A stretch of 64,000 nt of DNA from Henriciella mobilis (lineage in GTDB: Bacteria; Pseudomonadota; Alphaproteobacteria; Caulobacterales; Hyphomonadaceae). The stretch is taken from assembly GCF_003576315.1 (NCBI RefSeq), contig NZ_QWFZ01000020.1, forward strand, positions 341,901-405,900. Reading direction: 5' to 3'. Within the stretch, counting starts at the first letter, position 1. Every line of letters begins with the position of its first letter. Below, one piece after another: positions 39,320-47,160 of this stretch. The position numbers and the translations under genes are program-made. Under the pieces are notes generated by a model. That model searched no databases and was not told the origin of the DNA. It was given only the letters and a program-made list of their open reading frames with translations.

Positions 39320-41865
39320 CAGAGCGTTCCCCGTGCGGCCTTGGCGAACTCCGGCACAAAGCGCTCGATGATTTCGCTCCAGGCTGACCCATTCGGGCCA
39401 CCCGTCAACGCGAACCAGTTTGCATACGCTTCAGCCATGTGCCCTTCGGTATATCCGTCCTTCAGCTTCCGGAACCGCGCATAGTACCCGGATCCATGAC
39501 CATACCCATACCGCGTCCGCGACACCGACTCAAGCAGATCAGCGAAGAACAGCCACTCCTTGCCAAGCTCGCCCGCCGCTTTTTGTTCCAGCCATCCCGC
39601 AAGGTTCTTTGCATAGCGAAGATCGCCGCGCCGCATCAGCTCGATCAAATCGTCGGCCCACTCCTTTGTTGGCGTCAGCTTTGCCGCGGCATTGCGTGCA
39701 ACCGCAGAAACCGTCATGAACTCGCCGGCGTCTGCGGCCATCTCTTGGCGCAACATCGCCTCGAAGTCCTTGCGAGCCGCACCCGTCAGTGATGCCGAAC
39801 GAAAGTTGAGCAGACGTCCGCGCATATCGACGCTGTGGCCCAGCTCGTGCCGCATAACGGGAGCGCGAGCAGACGCCGGCATGTTCGCCGGCATGAAGAT
39901 CGCGTGATCGCGCGGGCTGTAGTAGGCTCCGCCGCCCTTGGCATGGACGCGCGTCGGTAGCTTCTTGCGAACGGCCTTTTCAGCCCATTCCTCGGATTCC
40001 TTCAGGGTGCGCTCCAGCACCTCGTTGAACTCGTCGTCCAGCATCGGAGCGGTTGGCGGCCTTTGCTGTCCAGCGCTCGCCATCTCTGCGGCGTTCTGCT
40101 CCACATCGACAACCGGCTCGGACACGCATCCGCAATTCCCAACCCCGGCTGTTCCTGCTATGTACCAACCTGAAGCAGTTTGGAAATTGTAGACATGTCC
40201 CTCCCAAGCCCGACTGACGCAGACCTCGACCTTGCTATATCGAAGCTCGACGCCGGCGAAACTCTCAAGGCGATCGGCGCCATGGTCGGGTTCCATCCCG
40301 ATTGCTTGTCCAAGCACCTCCACTCCAGGCGCGGATACAGGATCAGCACAGTCGGCCGCCGCGCGAACAACAGCATACAGTACGATGAGGCGGAAGCGAT
40401 CCGGGCCTACCTTGCCGGCGAGTCCGTCAAATCTCTCAGCAATCGCCTTGGCCCCCAGCGAAAGACCATCACCGAAATGCTCAAGCGCAATGGCGTACCA
40501 ATCCGAGGCGCTGCCGAGGCCGGGCGCATCGTCTGGGATAAGATGACGCCAGAAGAGCGCTTCAAGCAGACGGAGGCTGCGCACGCGGCTGTCACGGGCA
40601 CTAAGAGACCAATGCGGCAGCGCCTTAAGCGCGCCCGCACGTTTGAGGCCAATGAGAGTCGCATGGGCATGTTCGAAGACACACTCCGAGACGCCCTGAC
40701 TGATGCAGGCTGTGAGTTCACGCCGCAGGCCGCCGTCGGCGTCTACAACGTCGATATCCTCGTCGGCGGTAACGTCGCCGTGGAAGTCTCCCGGTCGAGC
40801 GTAACCCGTTACCGATCCAAGGAGGGTCTTGCCCGCTGCGAACACCTCGCCAATCGAGGGCTCTCGCTGTTCTACGTATGGGTCCAATGCATTGAGGCCG
40901 CAAACATCAGGTTGGACGATATAGTCGCCGACATTCAGCGCCTCAGCCGGCTTCCATCCGGTGCTCGTGAGAATCGGGTGGTTCGCTGTACAACTTACTC
41001 TTTCACCCGATTCCGTAACGAACTCGGTCAGATGGCCGCTGTGCCAACGGCGCCAGATTTTAAGTACATCGTCATGGATGCTGACTGGTTGCCCTGACGG
41101 GAAGCAGTAAATCGCAAATCCGGGCTCATCGCCCGCAGGCTGTCCGAGCTCATAGATGCGGCCCTCCCGGCGCTTGTGCTGCGGTCGAAACCGACGCTTG
41201 CCCGAGTGGCGCCAGCGATAGTGCTTCACGCCCGCCTCCCCCATGCGGATCCGGGTCAGCTCGCCGTTCAGCTTCTGCGCCTGGTCGACGGCGATCATGT
41301 TCGCGCGGCGGCGGGCAATGCCGATGCGTTCGGTCAGCTCCTTCGCGATCTTCTTCCGGGGCGTCCCCTCGGCAAAGCCGCGCCAGATCGTATCGGCGAT
41401 TTCCTTCTTCGTCTTCGCGTCCACATCCTTGATGAGGTTGGCGATCTGGCTCTGGAAGGCCTTCACCCGGGCCGCGTTTTCCTTCCGGTCGATGAAGGGG
41501 AAGATATCGATCCCCGTCCCCGCCTTCACCGAGTCGGCCCAGCGCTGTTCGTGCCACTTCAGGGCGTCGCGCACCCAGCCGCGCACCTCTGCGTCGACCA
41601 TGACTGTCGCGCCGGCTGCCTGCGCCTCGGCAATCCTTATCGCTTCGGCCAGGTCGTCGCTCTCATCGTCGCGGGTCAGCGTGGAGAGCGCCTGACCATA
41701 AGCCGGACGAATCCGGTCGATGACCTGCCGCTCCCATGCCTGCACCGGGCGAACCACGATGCGGTAGAGCGAGCGCTTCAGCGTGTCCGTGATCTCGATG
41801 CCGCGAAGCACCCGGTTCTTGCGGATGCCGTTCTGCCGGGCCAGCTCGGCGAGGTCGAAGCTCAT
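39319..41865 (-). CDS. MuF-type head morphogenesis protein with intein and C-terminal zincin domain
   Basis: This 848-codon frame has three parts. Residues 1-253 plus the sequence after the intein form the SPP1 gp7/MuF head protein (helical N-terminus; RRRANMIAVDQAQKLNGELT; HSGKRRFRPQHKRREGRIYE). Residues 254-577 are an intein inserted at the family's conserved Cys: removal would give AIYC joined as CGCVSEPVVD. The C-terminal part (about residues 620-848) has a zinc-peptidase motif VMRHELGHSVDMRG (HELGH at 673-677) and a later Glu in MAEAYANWF. MuF proteins are carried with the DNA and many bear toxin domains. Mature length is predicted as 524 aa. Confidence 0.85.
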   Translation of the reverse strand: MSFDLAELARQNGIRKNRVLRGIEITDTLKRSLYRIVVRPVQAWERQVIDRIRPAYGQALSTLTRDDESDDLAEAIRIAEAQAAGATVMVDAEVRGWVRDALKWHEQRWADSVKAGTGIDIFPFIDRKENAARVKAFQSQIANLIKDVDAKTKKEIADTIWRGFAEGTPRKKIAKELTERIGIARRRANMIAVDQAQKLNGELTRIRMGEAGVKHYRWRHSGKRRFRPQHKRREGRIYELGQPAGDEPGFAIYCFPSGQPVSIHDDVLKIWRRWHSGHLTEFVTESGERVSCTANHPILTSTGWKPAEALNVGDYIVQPDVCGLNALDPYVEQREPSIGEVFAAGKTLLGSVTGYARPGDFHGDVTADEDIDVVDADGGLRRELTACISQGVSECVFEHAHATLIGLKRAGALKALPHWSLSARDSRVRSLRLLEALFWRHLIPDDAPGLGSASDWYAIALEHFGDGLSLGAKAIAERFDGLAGKVGPDRFRLIVLYAVVRAAADCADPVSAPGVEVLGQAIGMEPDHGADRLESFAGVELRYSKVEVCVSRAWEGHVYNFQTASGWYIAGTAGVGNCGCVSEPVVDVEQNAAEMASAGQQRPPTAPMLDDEFNEVLERTLKESEEWAEKAVRKKLPTRVHAKGGGAYYSPRDHAIFMPANMPASARAPVMRHELGHSVDMRGRLLNFRSASLTGAARKDFEAMLRQEMAADAGEFMTVSAVARNAAAKLTPTKEWADDLIELMRRGDLRYAKNLAGWLEQKAAGELGKEWLFFADLLESVSRTRYGYGHGSGYYARFRKLKDGYTEGHMAEAYANWFALTGGPNGSAWSEIIERFVPEFAKAARGTL
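40135..41106 (-). other. Intein in the MuF protein (324 aa)
   Basis: Block A starts at Cys254 (CFPSGQPVSIHDDVLKIWRR), block B is SCTANHPILTSTGW (TxxH at 293-296), block F is GHVYNFQTASGWYIA, and block G is GVGN followed by Cys578. The penultimate residue is Gly in place of the more common His. The splice point falls in the conserved Cys-rich end of the gp7/MuF domain. Residues between about 325 and 520 show no LAGLIDADG or HNH motif; the opposite strand carries a nuclease-like gene there. The host protein frame stays open throughout. Confidence 0.88.
40195..41097 (+). CDS. Putative homing endonuclease encoded antisense inside the intein
   Basis: This 300-aa protein (ATG 40195) lies completely inside the intein DNA on the other strand, in exact codon register with it. 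Residues 10-110 contain two helix-turn-helix-like repeats (TLKAIGAMVGFHPDCLSKHL and SVKSLSNRLGPQRKTITEML), then TPEERFKQTEAAHAAV, and a nuclease-like core with FEDTLRDALTDAGCEF, VGVYNVDILVGGNVAVEVSR (D...E-x-V of a PD-(D/E)XK/Vsr-like fold) and LANRGLSLFYVWV. It resembles phage and actinobacterial endonucleases of that type. RBS is weak. Confidence 0.72.
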   Translation: MSLPSPTDADLDLAISKLDAGETLKAIGAMVGFHPDCLSKHLHSRRGYRISTVGRRANNSIQYDEAEAIRAYLAGESVKSLSNRLGPQRKTITEMLKRNGVPIRGAAEAGRIVWDKMTPEERFKQTEAAHAAVTGTKRPMRQRLKRARTFEANESRMGMFEDTLRDALTDAGCEFTPQAAVGVYNVDILVGGNVAVEVSRSSVTRYRSKEGLARCEHLANRGLSLFYVWVQCIEAANIRLDDIVADIQRLSRLPSGARENRVVRCTTYSFTRFRNELGQMAAVPTAPDFKYIVMDADWLP

Positions 41866-43748
41866 GACCGTTTGATGAAACGTCCGCGGGCGTCTCGGGG
41901 TTGAGGCGAGCGGTCCTTCATCTGCTCAGGTGACCAGCCCGTGTCGATCTCCTCGAACACTTCCGGCCCCAGCTCGATCTTGCCGCGGTAGGGCTCGATG
42001 TCCTTCAGGTCGATGTCAGTGTCGTTCCACGAGATGGTGATGTGCGGCTGGTACTCTTCATGGTCCCAGCTCGCGCCCATATGCTTCATGTGCTCGTGAC
42101 GCCAGCTGAGTTCGGATGCAGCGAACAGGAGCACGGTCGCATCGCCGAAGCGATCAACGAGGCGGGCACCGCCTGGCGCGATGGTGAGACCACCGTCTTC
42201 ATCGCCCCAGGACTGCCCCATCTTGAGCCAATCCACCGGTGTCTTCGAATAGGTGATGGTGACGTGCAGCTCGCTGCCCGGCATCGGAGACTTGAAGCCT
42301 TGGTCCTTGGCCCAGCGGAGAATGTCTGCCGTGTTCAGCACCTTCCGGTACACATACAGGGTGCGCGGCGCCGCATCGGCAGCCTGCGTCGGGTCGTCTT
42401 CCGGGTCGAGATCGTCCGGCGCGTCCGGGTCCGGGTTGTTCGGGTCGCCGGCTTCGGGGTCGAACTCTTCGGTCTCTTCTCCGAACTCCTCGTAGGCGGC
42501 CTCGATGCCGGGGAAGCGGCCGCTTTCAATCAGCGCATTCTCGACGGCCTTGGCGAGGACGCCGGACGGGACAAGGCCCATGCTGGCATACTTGCCGAAG
42601 GTCTCGGAACGGCCCTTCTCGACCTCCATCTGTTCCTTCTCGTCAAGCTGATAGAGAGGATTCCAGAGCGCATGAACATCATCGTCACGCTGACCGGTCG
42701 CCGAGCGGATCAGCACCTCGTCCAGCCGGGAAAGCGCAGGTCCGACTGTCAGGGTCTGTTCTGCACGAATGCGGTCGTAATAGTTGCGGAGCGCGCTTTC
42801 ACCGTCGCTGTTCAGCCCGCCGGGCGCCTGGCCGAGAAGGCGGGTTGCAGGGATGTCGGACACACCGGAGACGATCTGAAGGTATTCGCGGATGATCTCA
42901 GGCAGATTGGAGAAGCTGATCTGCTTCTGGTCGTGTTCTTCCTCTGCGTCGAGGATGATGCCGTTGATGATGGATTTGATGCTGTCGGAGGTCTGAAACC
43001 GCTTCACCAGGAGGTCGGAGTATTCCTTCGAGGCGATATTCTCGGACAGTCTGGGGATCTTGTAGATATCGACCTTCGCCTCGAGAACGAGGGAGGCGAT
43101 GCCTGAAATGGCTGCGCTCGCATTCTGGAGCGACTCGTTGACCGACTGCAGAACACTGTCGCCCCAGCCGTGCGGGTTCATGTCTTCGTCGGGGTGTTCG
43201 TTTCCGAGAAAGCGGACAACGCGGGACGGGTGAACACGGTGGGATTTACCGGCAGTGGTCGTAAACTCGTACCAGACCGGCTCGCCGCACCATTCGTCTT
43301 CAGGATCGGTGCGAAGTTCACCGGCCGTCAGACGGTAACGATGCATGACGTGCGCCCAGCGCAGCGCATCCTTGCCAACACGCTCCGCAGTAAGCGGCTC
43401 GGTCGGATCGTCAGCACCCACACCAAGCACGAGACCGGCGCCGCCGTAGAGGCGCGCGAGGTTCTGAGCCTTCTTGACCTTGGCTCGCAAATTGAGCCGG
43501 CCTTCCTCTTTTTCGATGGCTTCGATCTGGTCTTTCTCTGCCTGCCAGGCGCGCCACTCACGCACCATGTCGAAAGCCGGCGCATCGATTACCTTTCGAG
43601 ACAGCCCATCGCCACGATAGGCGTTTGAGAGCTGCTCACGGGTGAGTTCCTCGAATCTCCAGCTATTGGAGGAGCTCTTGTCGCGCGTACCGCCGAGGCC
43701 CGCGAGGACGTTGACCAGCTGATCGCCGATGAAGGAAAAAGCGCCCAT
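41862..43748 (-). CDS. Portal protein (DUF1073) fused to Acb1-like anti-CBASS domain
   Basis: This 628-aa protein has a DUF1073 portal (about residues 1-420: NAYRGDGLSRKVIDAPAFDM, VSGVSDIPATRLLGQAPGGL, NYYDRIRAEQTLTVG), an acidic low-complexity linker (about 428-465), and a C-terminal 2H phosphoesterase-like domain with two HxT motifs, HVTITYS (495) and HITISW (569). The two-HxT layout is that of phage T4 Acb1, which degrades CBASS cyclic nucleotides; DUF1073 portals carrying this domain are a known family. It is between TerL and MuF in the packaging module. Confidence 0.85.
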   Translation of the reverse strand: MGAFSFIGDQLVNVLAGLGGTRDKSSSNSWRFEELTREQLSNAYRGDGLSRKVIDAPAFDMVREWRAWQAEKDQIEAIEKEEGRLNLRAKVKKAQNLARLYGGAGLVLGVGADDPTEPLTAERVGKDALRWAHVMHRYRLTAGELRTDPEDEWCGEPVWYEFTTTAGKSHRVHPSRVVRFLGNEHPDEDMNPHGWGDSVLQSVNESLQNASAAISGIASLVLEAKVDIYKIPRLSENIASKEYSDLLVKRFQTSDSIKSIINGIILDAEEEHDQKQISFSNLPEIIREYLQIVSGVSDIPATRLLGQAPGGLNSDGESALRNYYDRIRAEQTLTVGPALSRLDEVLIRSATGQRDDDVHALWNPLYQLDEKEQMEVEKGRSETFGKYASMGLVPSGVLAKAVENALIESGRFPGIEAAYEEFGEETEEFDPEAGDPNNPDPDAPDDLDPEDDPTQAADAAPRTLYVYRKVLNTADILRWAKDQGFKSPMPGSELHVTITYSKTPVDWLKMGQSWGDEDGGLTIAPGGARLVDRFGDATVLLFAASELSWRHEHMKHMGASWDHEEYQPHITISWNDTDIDLKDIEPYRGKIELGPEVFEEIDTGWSPEQMKDRSPQPRDARGRFIKRS

Positions 43749-45181
43749 CAGAAATTCGCCAGATTATAGCTGGAGCCGGACACCAGCTCAGAGAAAGCCC
43801 GCGATGCCGCGTCGACCTGGTCCTTCCACTTCCCGACCGGGAATGTGGTGATCTCATCCAGAAAAGCTGCGTTCCAGTCGCCTTCAACGAGTTTCACGTT
43901 ACCGACCTCCGCTTGTGCTGCGAGCGGCTGGGCTCGCGTTTCCTTGTCGCCGCTCTCGGTCGAGGCGGTGTAGCTGTAGCCAGCAAGTTGCTTGATCAGG
44001 TATTGGGCCTGCGCCTTGCCGGATTGGCCGGGGTCTTGCGGGATAGAACCCTTAACTGATCGGCCATCCTGAGAGGCCGTGTTCACGAGAAGGCGCTCGA
44101 CCGCCGCCGGCGCGCCTTGAATGCGCTTCACGTCCGCGATGATGTATTCGCCATCCGGCGAGCGCCCCATGAGCAGACCCGCCGTCCAGGCCGAGTCCTT
44201 GTCTTCGGACGCGGCCAAGTCCCAGGCGCGCACCCACTTGCACTTTGCCGGCGGGGCCTGAATGACCTGAAACCATTCCCGCTTGAACATGCCGCCGCCG
44301 CGTGGCGCGGGCCTCTGCTGGAGCTGACCGGCTGCGCCATAGCTGCCGAGCGTGATTTCAAGCTCCCTGACCTGCGCCTCGGGAAAGCGCTCGGGAAACA
44401 TCAGCTCCCCATCCCTCTGTCTCGGATCCTGCCAGCCGAGTGATGTCACGCATCGCCGGTCGGCCTCGAAGCGCATCGGCACGCAGAGGTGCGTATAGGG
44501 CAGCCCCATATCGAGGATGACCCCAGAGGTATCCTTCTCGCTGAGCCGCTGCATGATGACCACGATGGCCGAGCGCTCGTTATTGATCCGGGTCGGCAGT
44601 GTCTCAGTGAACGTCAGCCGCGCGTTCTCCAGCTCAGCATCCGAGTTCGCATCATCGGCACTGATCGGATCATCGAGGATAACCCGGTCTCCACGAGAGC
44701 CGGTCATTGACGTGAAGGCCATCGCCTCCCGGAATCCGGTGCGATCGTTCTCGAATTTCGTCTTCGTGTTCTGGTCATCGACCAGCGGCATCGGCCATAG
44801 CGACTGAAACCATGGCGACTGGATCAGCCGCCGGCACTTCATGTTGTCGCGCACGGCTAGCGCCTGGGCATGGGCCGTCCCGATAAAGCGGTTCGCGGCC
44901 AGCCCCTTCGGTCCCCATTCCCATGCTGGCCATATTACCGCCGTGAGCATAGACTTCATCGAACCCGGCGGCACATTCATGAGCAGGCGCTTAATATCGC
45001 CTGCCGTCACGGCTTCCAGATGCTCGCAGATCGCATCCAGCACCCAGCCCCATTTCAGTTCGGCTGAGGGCTCCAGGACCGACCAGGCCCGCTTCGCGAA
45101 ATTGGCCAGAGACCGGGAGCAATATTCCCGCTCGATGCAGCGCCAGTCCTCACTCGTCAGATTCAGTTCTGCGAGCGGCAA
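43748..45181 (-). CDS. Terminase large subunit
   Basis: This 477-aa protein has an N-terminal ATPase (NVPPGSMKS at residues 69-77, Walker B RVILDDPIS at 166-174, and a motif III-like TFTETLPTRI) and a C-terminal RNase H-like nuclease (WVRAWDLAASEDKDSAWTAG, with the first Asp; DVKRIQG). It drives DNA into the head and cuts it. It overlaps TerS by 32 bases and the portal by one base. Confidence 0.93.
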   Translation of the reverse strand: MPLAELNLTSEDWRCIEREYCSRSLANFAKRAWSVLEPSAELKWGWVLDAICEHLEAVTAGDIKRLLMNVPPGSMKSMLTAVIWPAWEWGPKGLAANRFIGTAHAQALAVRDNMKCRRLIQSPWFQSLWPMPLVDDQNTKTKFENDRTGFREAMAFTSMTGSRGDRVILDDPISADDANSDAELENARLTFTETLPTRINNERSAIVVIMQRLSEKDTSGVILDMGLPYTHLCVPMRFEADRRCVTSLGWQDPRQRDGELMFPERFPEAQVRELEITLGSYGAAGQLQQRPAPRGGGMFKREWFQVIQAPPAKCKWVRAWDLAASEDKDSAWTAGLLMGRSPDGEYIIADVKRIQGAPAAVERLLVNTASQDGRSVKGSIPQDPGQSGKAQAQYLIKQLAGYSYTASTESGDKETRAQPLAAQAEVGNVKLVEGDWNAAFLDEITTFPVGKWKDQVDAASRAFSELVSGSSYNLANF

Positions 45182-45644
45182 GGAGAGCCTCCATCACGTC
45201 AGTGGGCAGCTTGCTGGGATCAATGGTGGTCGTGCCATCCACCCTGCCAGAGTGCTCGAGCTGGCGACGGTTCGTGTAGGCGTCGCCCATTTCCTTGGCG
45301 GCCTGCTCATGCAGCGAGGCAGCGAGGACCATGTTGCCCTGCTTCTCGGCCTTTTCCGCCATCCTCTGGAGCGCGCGGAGCCGAACTGCACGGTGGCTAA
45401 TGCCGATTGAGGATGTGTCTTCGAGGAAGGTCTTTCGGGTCTCCTCAAAGAGCGCCTTCCACTTCTTCGCAACCGCGGCCCCCGCCTTTTTCGTGGGGTC
45501 ATATGTCTCGACATGCTGGCGGGTGATGTCCTGGCCGAACTCATCCTTGACAGCCTTTGCCACAACGGACGGGCTGTCGAAGCAGGCGAGCGCCTGAACG
45601 ATAAAGGTCTTCTCAGCCTCAGAGAGTTTCGACTTGGCTGCCAT
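45150..45644 (-). CDS. Terminase small subunit (DUF2280 type)
   Basis: This 164-aa helical protein (MAAKSKLSEAEKTFIVQALA, then QDITRQHVETYDPTKKAGA) matches the DUF2280 small-subunit family: an HTH-like N-terminal part and a long coiled coil. It recognises the pac or cos site. It overlaps TerL by 32 bases and is the first gene after the 45,671 metallopeptidase-like gene. Confidence 0.85.
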   Translation of the reverse strand: MAAKSKLSEAEKTFIVQALACFDSPSVVAKAVKDEFGQDITRQHVETYDPTKKAGAAVAKKWKALFEETRKTFLEDTSSIGISHRAVRLRALQRMAEKAEKQGNMVLAASLHEQAAKEMGDAYTNRRQLEHSGRVDGTTTIDPSKLPTDVMEALLAARRTESDE

Positions 45645-45670
45645 GGGTTGTCTACAATCTGTCTATAGGC

Positions 45671-46294
45671 TCACGCCACCTGTCGAAGGCAGACCCCACA
45701 TGCATGAGCAATACTTGCGCGGCCGATCTCCGGCCCTTTCTTCGCGGCATCGATGAACGCCTGCGCGTGGGCAGGTTCGGCACCGTAGCGGCGAACGATC
45801 GATGTGAACTCTTCCACGTCATGGCCCCGGATCGCGAACTTCGGGCGTCCCGTGGACTTGCTGAACTTGGGCGCGCCAAAGGCATCCCGCTCCTGTGCGG
45901 CGTGAAGCAGCTCGTGCTCTACAAGCGCGCACCATTCCACATCTGAGCAGGTCGCCGCGTATCCGGCGTCGAAGGTGAGAATGAAGTCAGGGATGCCCCC
46001 GAACCATTGTTCGATCTGGACCTCGGCTCTCGCCTTTGCCCATTTCCCCATGGCGCGGGGTGCGCCGGTCTCGCACTGAGCGAGGATGATGCGGCCGTGC
46101 CGGCCATTCGGGACATTGGTCCAGAGCGCGCCGATTAGCGCATGGTTCAGGTGTTGGTGCTCGGGGTTGTGGAGCGTGGCGCTGTCTTCGATAAAGGTCT
46201 CGCGTGCCCACTGAACAAGATCGGGCGCCGGAACGAACTGCTGCGTAACGTGATCAGCGAGAAGGCTTTCGGGTGGGCTGGGTCTATGGGTCAT
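45671..46294 (-). CDS. Phage metallopeptidase-like protein
   Basis: This 207-aa protein has the zincin motif LVEHELLHAAQ with a later Glu/His (RGHDVEEF), the pattern of the putative phage metallopeptidase family found next to terminase genes. Two cysteine clusters (SDVEWCALVEH, ACGVCLRQ) may bind more metal. It is the first gene of the packaging unit, after the promoter-terminator region. Substrate unknown. Confidence 0.8.
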   Translation of the reverse strand: MTHRPSPPESLLADHVTQQFVPAPDLVQWARETFIEDSATLHNPEHQHLNHALIGALWTNVPNGRHGRIILAQCETGAPRAMGKWAKARAEVQIEQWFGGIPDFILTFDAGYAATCSDVEWCALVEHELLHAAQERDAFGAPKFSKSTGRPKFAIRGHDVEEFTSIVRRYGAEPAHAQAFIDAAKKGPEIGRASIAHACGVCLRQVA

Positions 46295-46506
46295 GATGCA
46301 TCACCGCCCGGCGTACAGACGCTCTCGGCACGCGGGCATACAGGAGGAGGATGTCGGCCGGCTCTGGGTCCGGGCGGTGAAGGGGGTCTGCGGGCCGGGC
46401 GTCACTCCGGCTCTAGCGACCTATTGAACACGGGATGCGCCCGAGACACAGCGTGCCGCCAGCCTGGCTTGGCCTGCGCTTCCACTTTCAGCGCCGCCGC
46501 AGATAC

Positions 46507-46540
46507 GAAAAGCGCCCGGCAAGCTCTGGGCTTCGGGCGC
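46507..46540 (-). terminator. Intrinsic terminator upstream of late genes
   Basis: GCGCCCG (46512-46518) pairs with CGGGCGC (46534-46540), with an inner AAGC/GCTT. On the minus strand it is followed by TTTTCG. It would stop leftward transcripts before the terminase genes unless antiterminated. Confidence 0.75.
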
Positions 46541-46565
46541 ACTCTTCAAATCTGAATTTCTGCAG

Positions 46566-46594
46566 GTTCTCTATCTGTTCGGAGAGTATGTCAA
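46566..46594 (-). promoter_or_regulatory. Candidate late promoter with perfect -35
   Basis: On the minus strand TTGACA (46594-46589) is a perfect -35 box. The best -10 choices (TAGAGA or GAGAAC, 15-17 bases on) are weak, so an activator may be needed. Transcription would run directly into the hairpin at 46540-46507, like lambda pR' and tR'. Confidence 0.45.
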
Positions 46595-46625
46595 GGGGGT
46601 GGGGCTAGAGGTTGTGGATAGCGGT

Positions 46626-46829
46626 TCAGGCTGACCGAGATATTGTGATGCGCTGCCAGATACGTCCGAGTTCGACATAAAGCGTGCGGCGCAGCCTCCT
46701 GAGCGCCATTCGCAATTCTCGGCGGCCGCTTTCAACATCCACAAGCTCGTCTAACCACTCTTCGCGCGCAGTGGCCCAATCCTCTTTCATGATGAAGCCG
46801 GCGAGGTTTCCTTGAGCGAGCACTTTCAT
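46626..46829 (-). CDS. Small basic helical protein
   Basis: This 67-aa protein (MKVLAQGNLAGFIMKEDWAT) is helical and Arg-rich in its second half (RRELRMALRRLRRTLYVELG). It is the last gene of the minus-strand early operon before the late-control region, a place where late antiterminators are often found, but nothing in the sequence proves that role. The start is uncertain because there is no strong RBS. Confidence 0.45.
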   Translation of the reverse strand: MKVLAQGNLAGFIMKEDWATAREEWLDELVDVESGRRELRMALRRLRRTLYVELGRIWQRITISRSA

Positions 46830-46866
46830 GGCATAGCCGTGAGGAGGCGGGACTGGATGCGGGTCA

Positions 46867-47160
46867 TTAGAAGCGAAACTCTCCCCCGTTCTTTTTCTGC
46901 AGAACATGGTATGCCGCGTCATAGGCATTCATGGTCCATGACGTTTCCGCCAGCTGCACCGCGTAAAGTCGGCTCCACGGGTCGAGCATGTTCATCAAAC
47001 TGACGGCATCAAGGTACCAATCTGGATATTTGGGCGGGAGCCCAGACAGAGCGAGCGCGGCCTTGATCTTTGGTTCGACCCCTTCGAGGCGGGATCGGAC
47101 ACGAGCTCTCGTCCCTTCTACAGGAGTGTGTATCGCTTTCAGAGTCGGGTTGTCGCTCAT
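46867..47160 (-). CDS. Early-operon hypothetical protein
   Basis: This 97-aa protein (MSDNPTLKAIHTPVEGTRAR) has a central helical region and aromatic C-terminal part (DPWSRLYAVQLAETSWTMNA). ATG 47160 overlaps the stop of the upstream gene as TGATG. No family is recognised. Confidence 0.6.
   Translation of the reverse strand: MSDNPTLKAIHTPVEGTRARVRSRLEGVEPKIKAALALSGLPPKYPDWYLDAVSLMNMLDPWSRLYAVQLAETSWTMNAYDAAYHVLQKKNGGEFRF

Larger units (their letters stand above)
46295..46625. other. Intergenic control region (about 330 bases, no gene)
   Basis: No convincing gene is present on either strand. The stretch holds a GC-rich leader, an intrinsic-terminator-like hairpin at 46507-46540 (minus strand) and a perfect minus-strand TTGACA at 46594-46589. 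It separates the minus-strand early operon from the packaging and structural genes and is a good candidate for the late-control region. Confidence 0.6.

Noticed and set aside
42042..43106. 354-codon open frame on the plus strand across the portal gene
   Set aside because: It is antisense to a well-supported portal gene, shows no recognisable domain and no RBS. It is a product of GC-rich codon use, and serves as a warning for judging the antisense gene in the intein.
46142..46555. 137-codon plus-strand frame in the late-control gap
   Set aside because: It runs antisense to the metallopeptidase gene and through the terminator hairpin, with no RBS or domain.
46295..46625. Possible tRNA gene in the gap
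   Set aside because: The strong stem GCGCCCG/CGGGCGC lacks D, anticodon and T arms and has a T-run, which fits a terminator.
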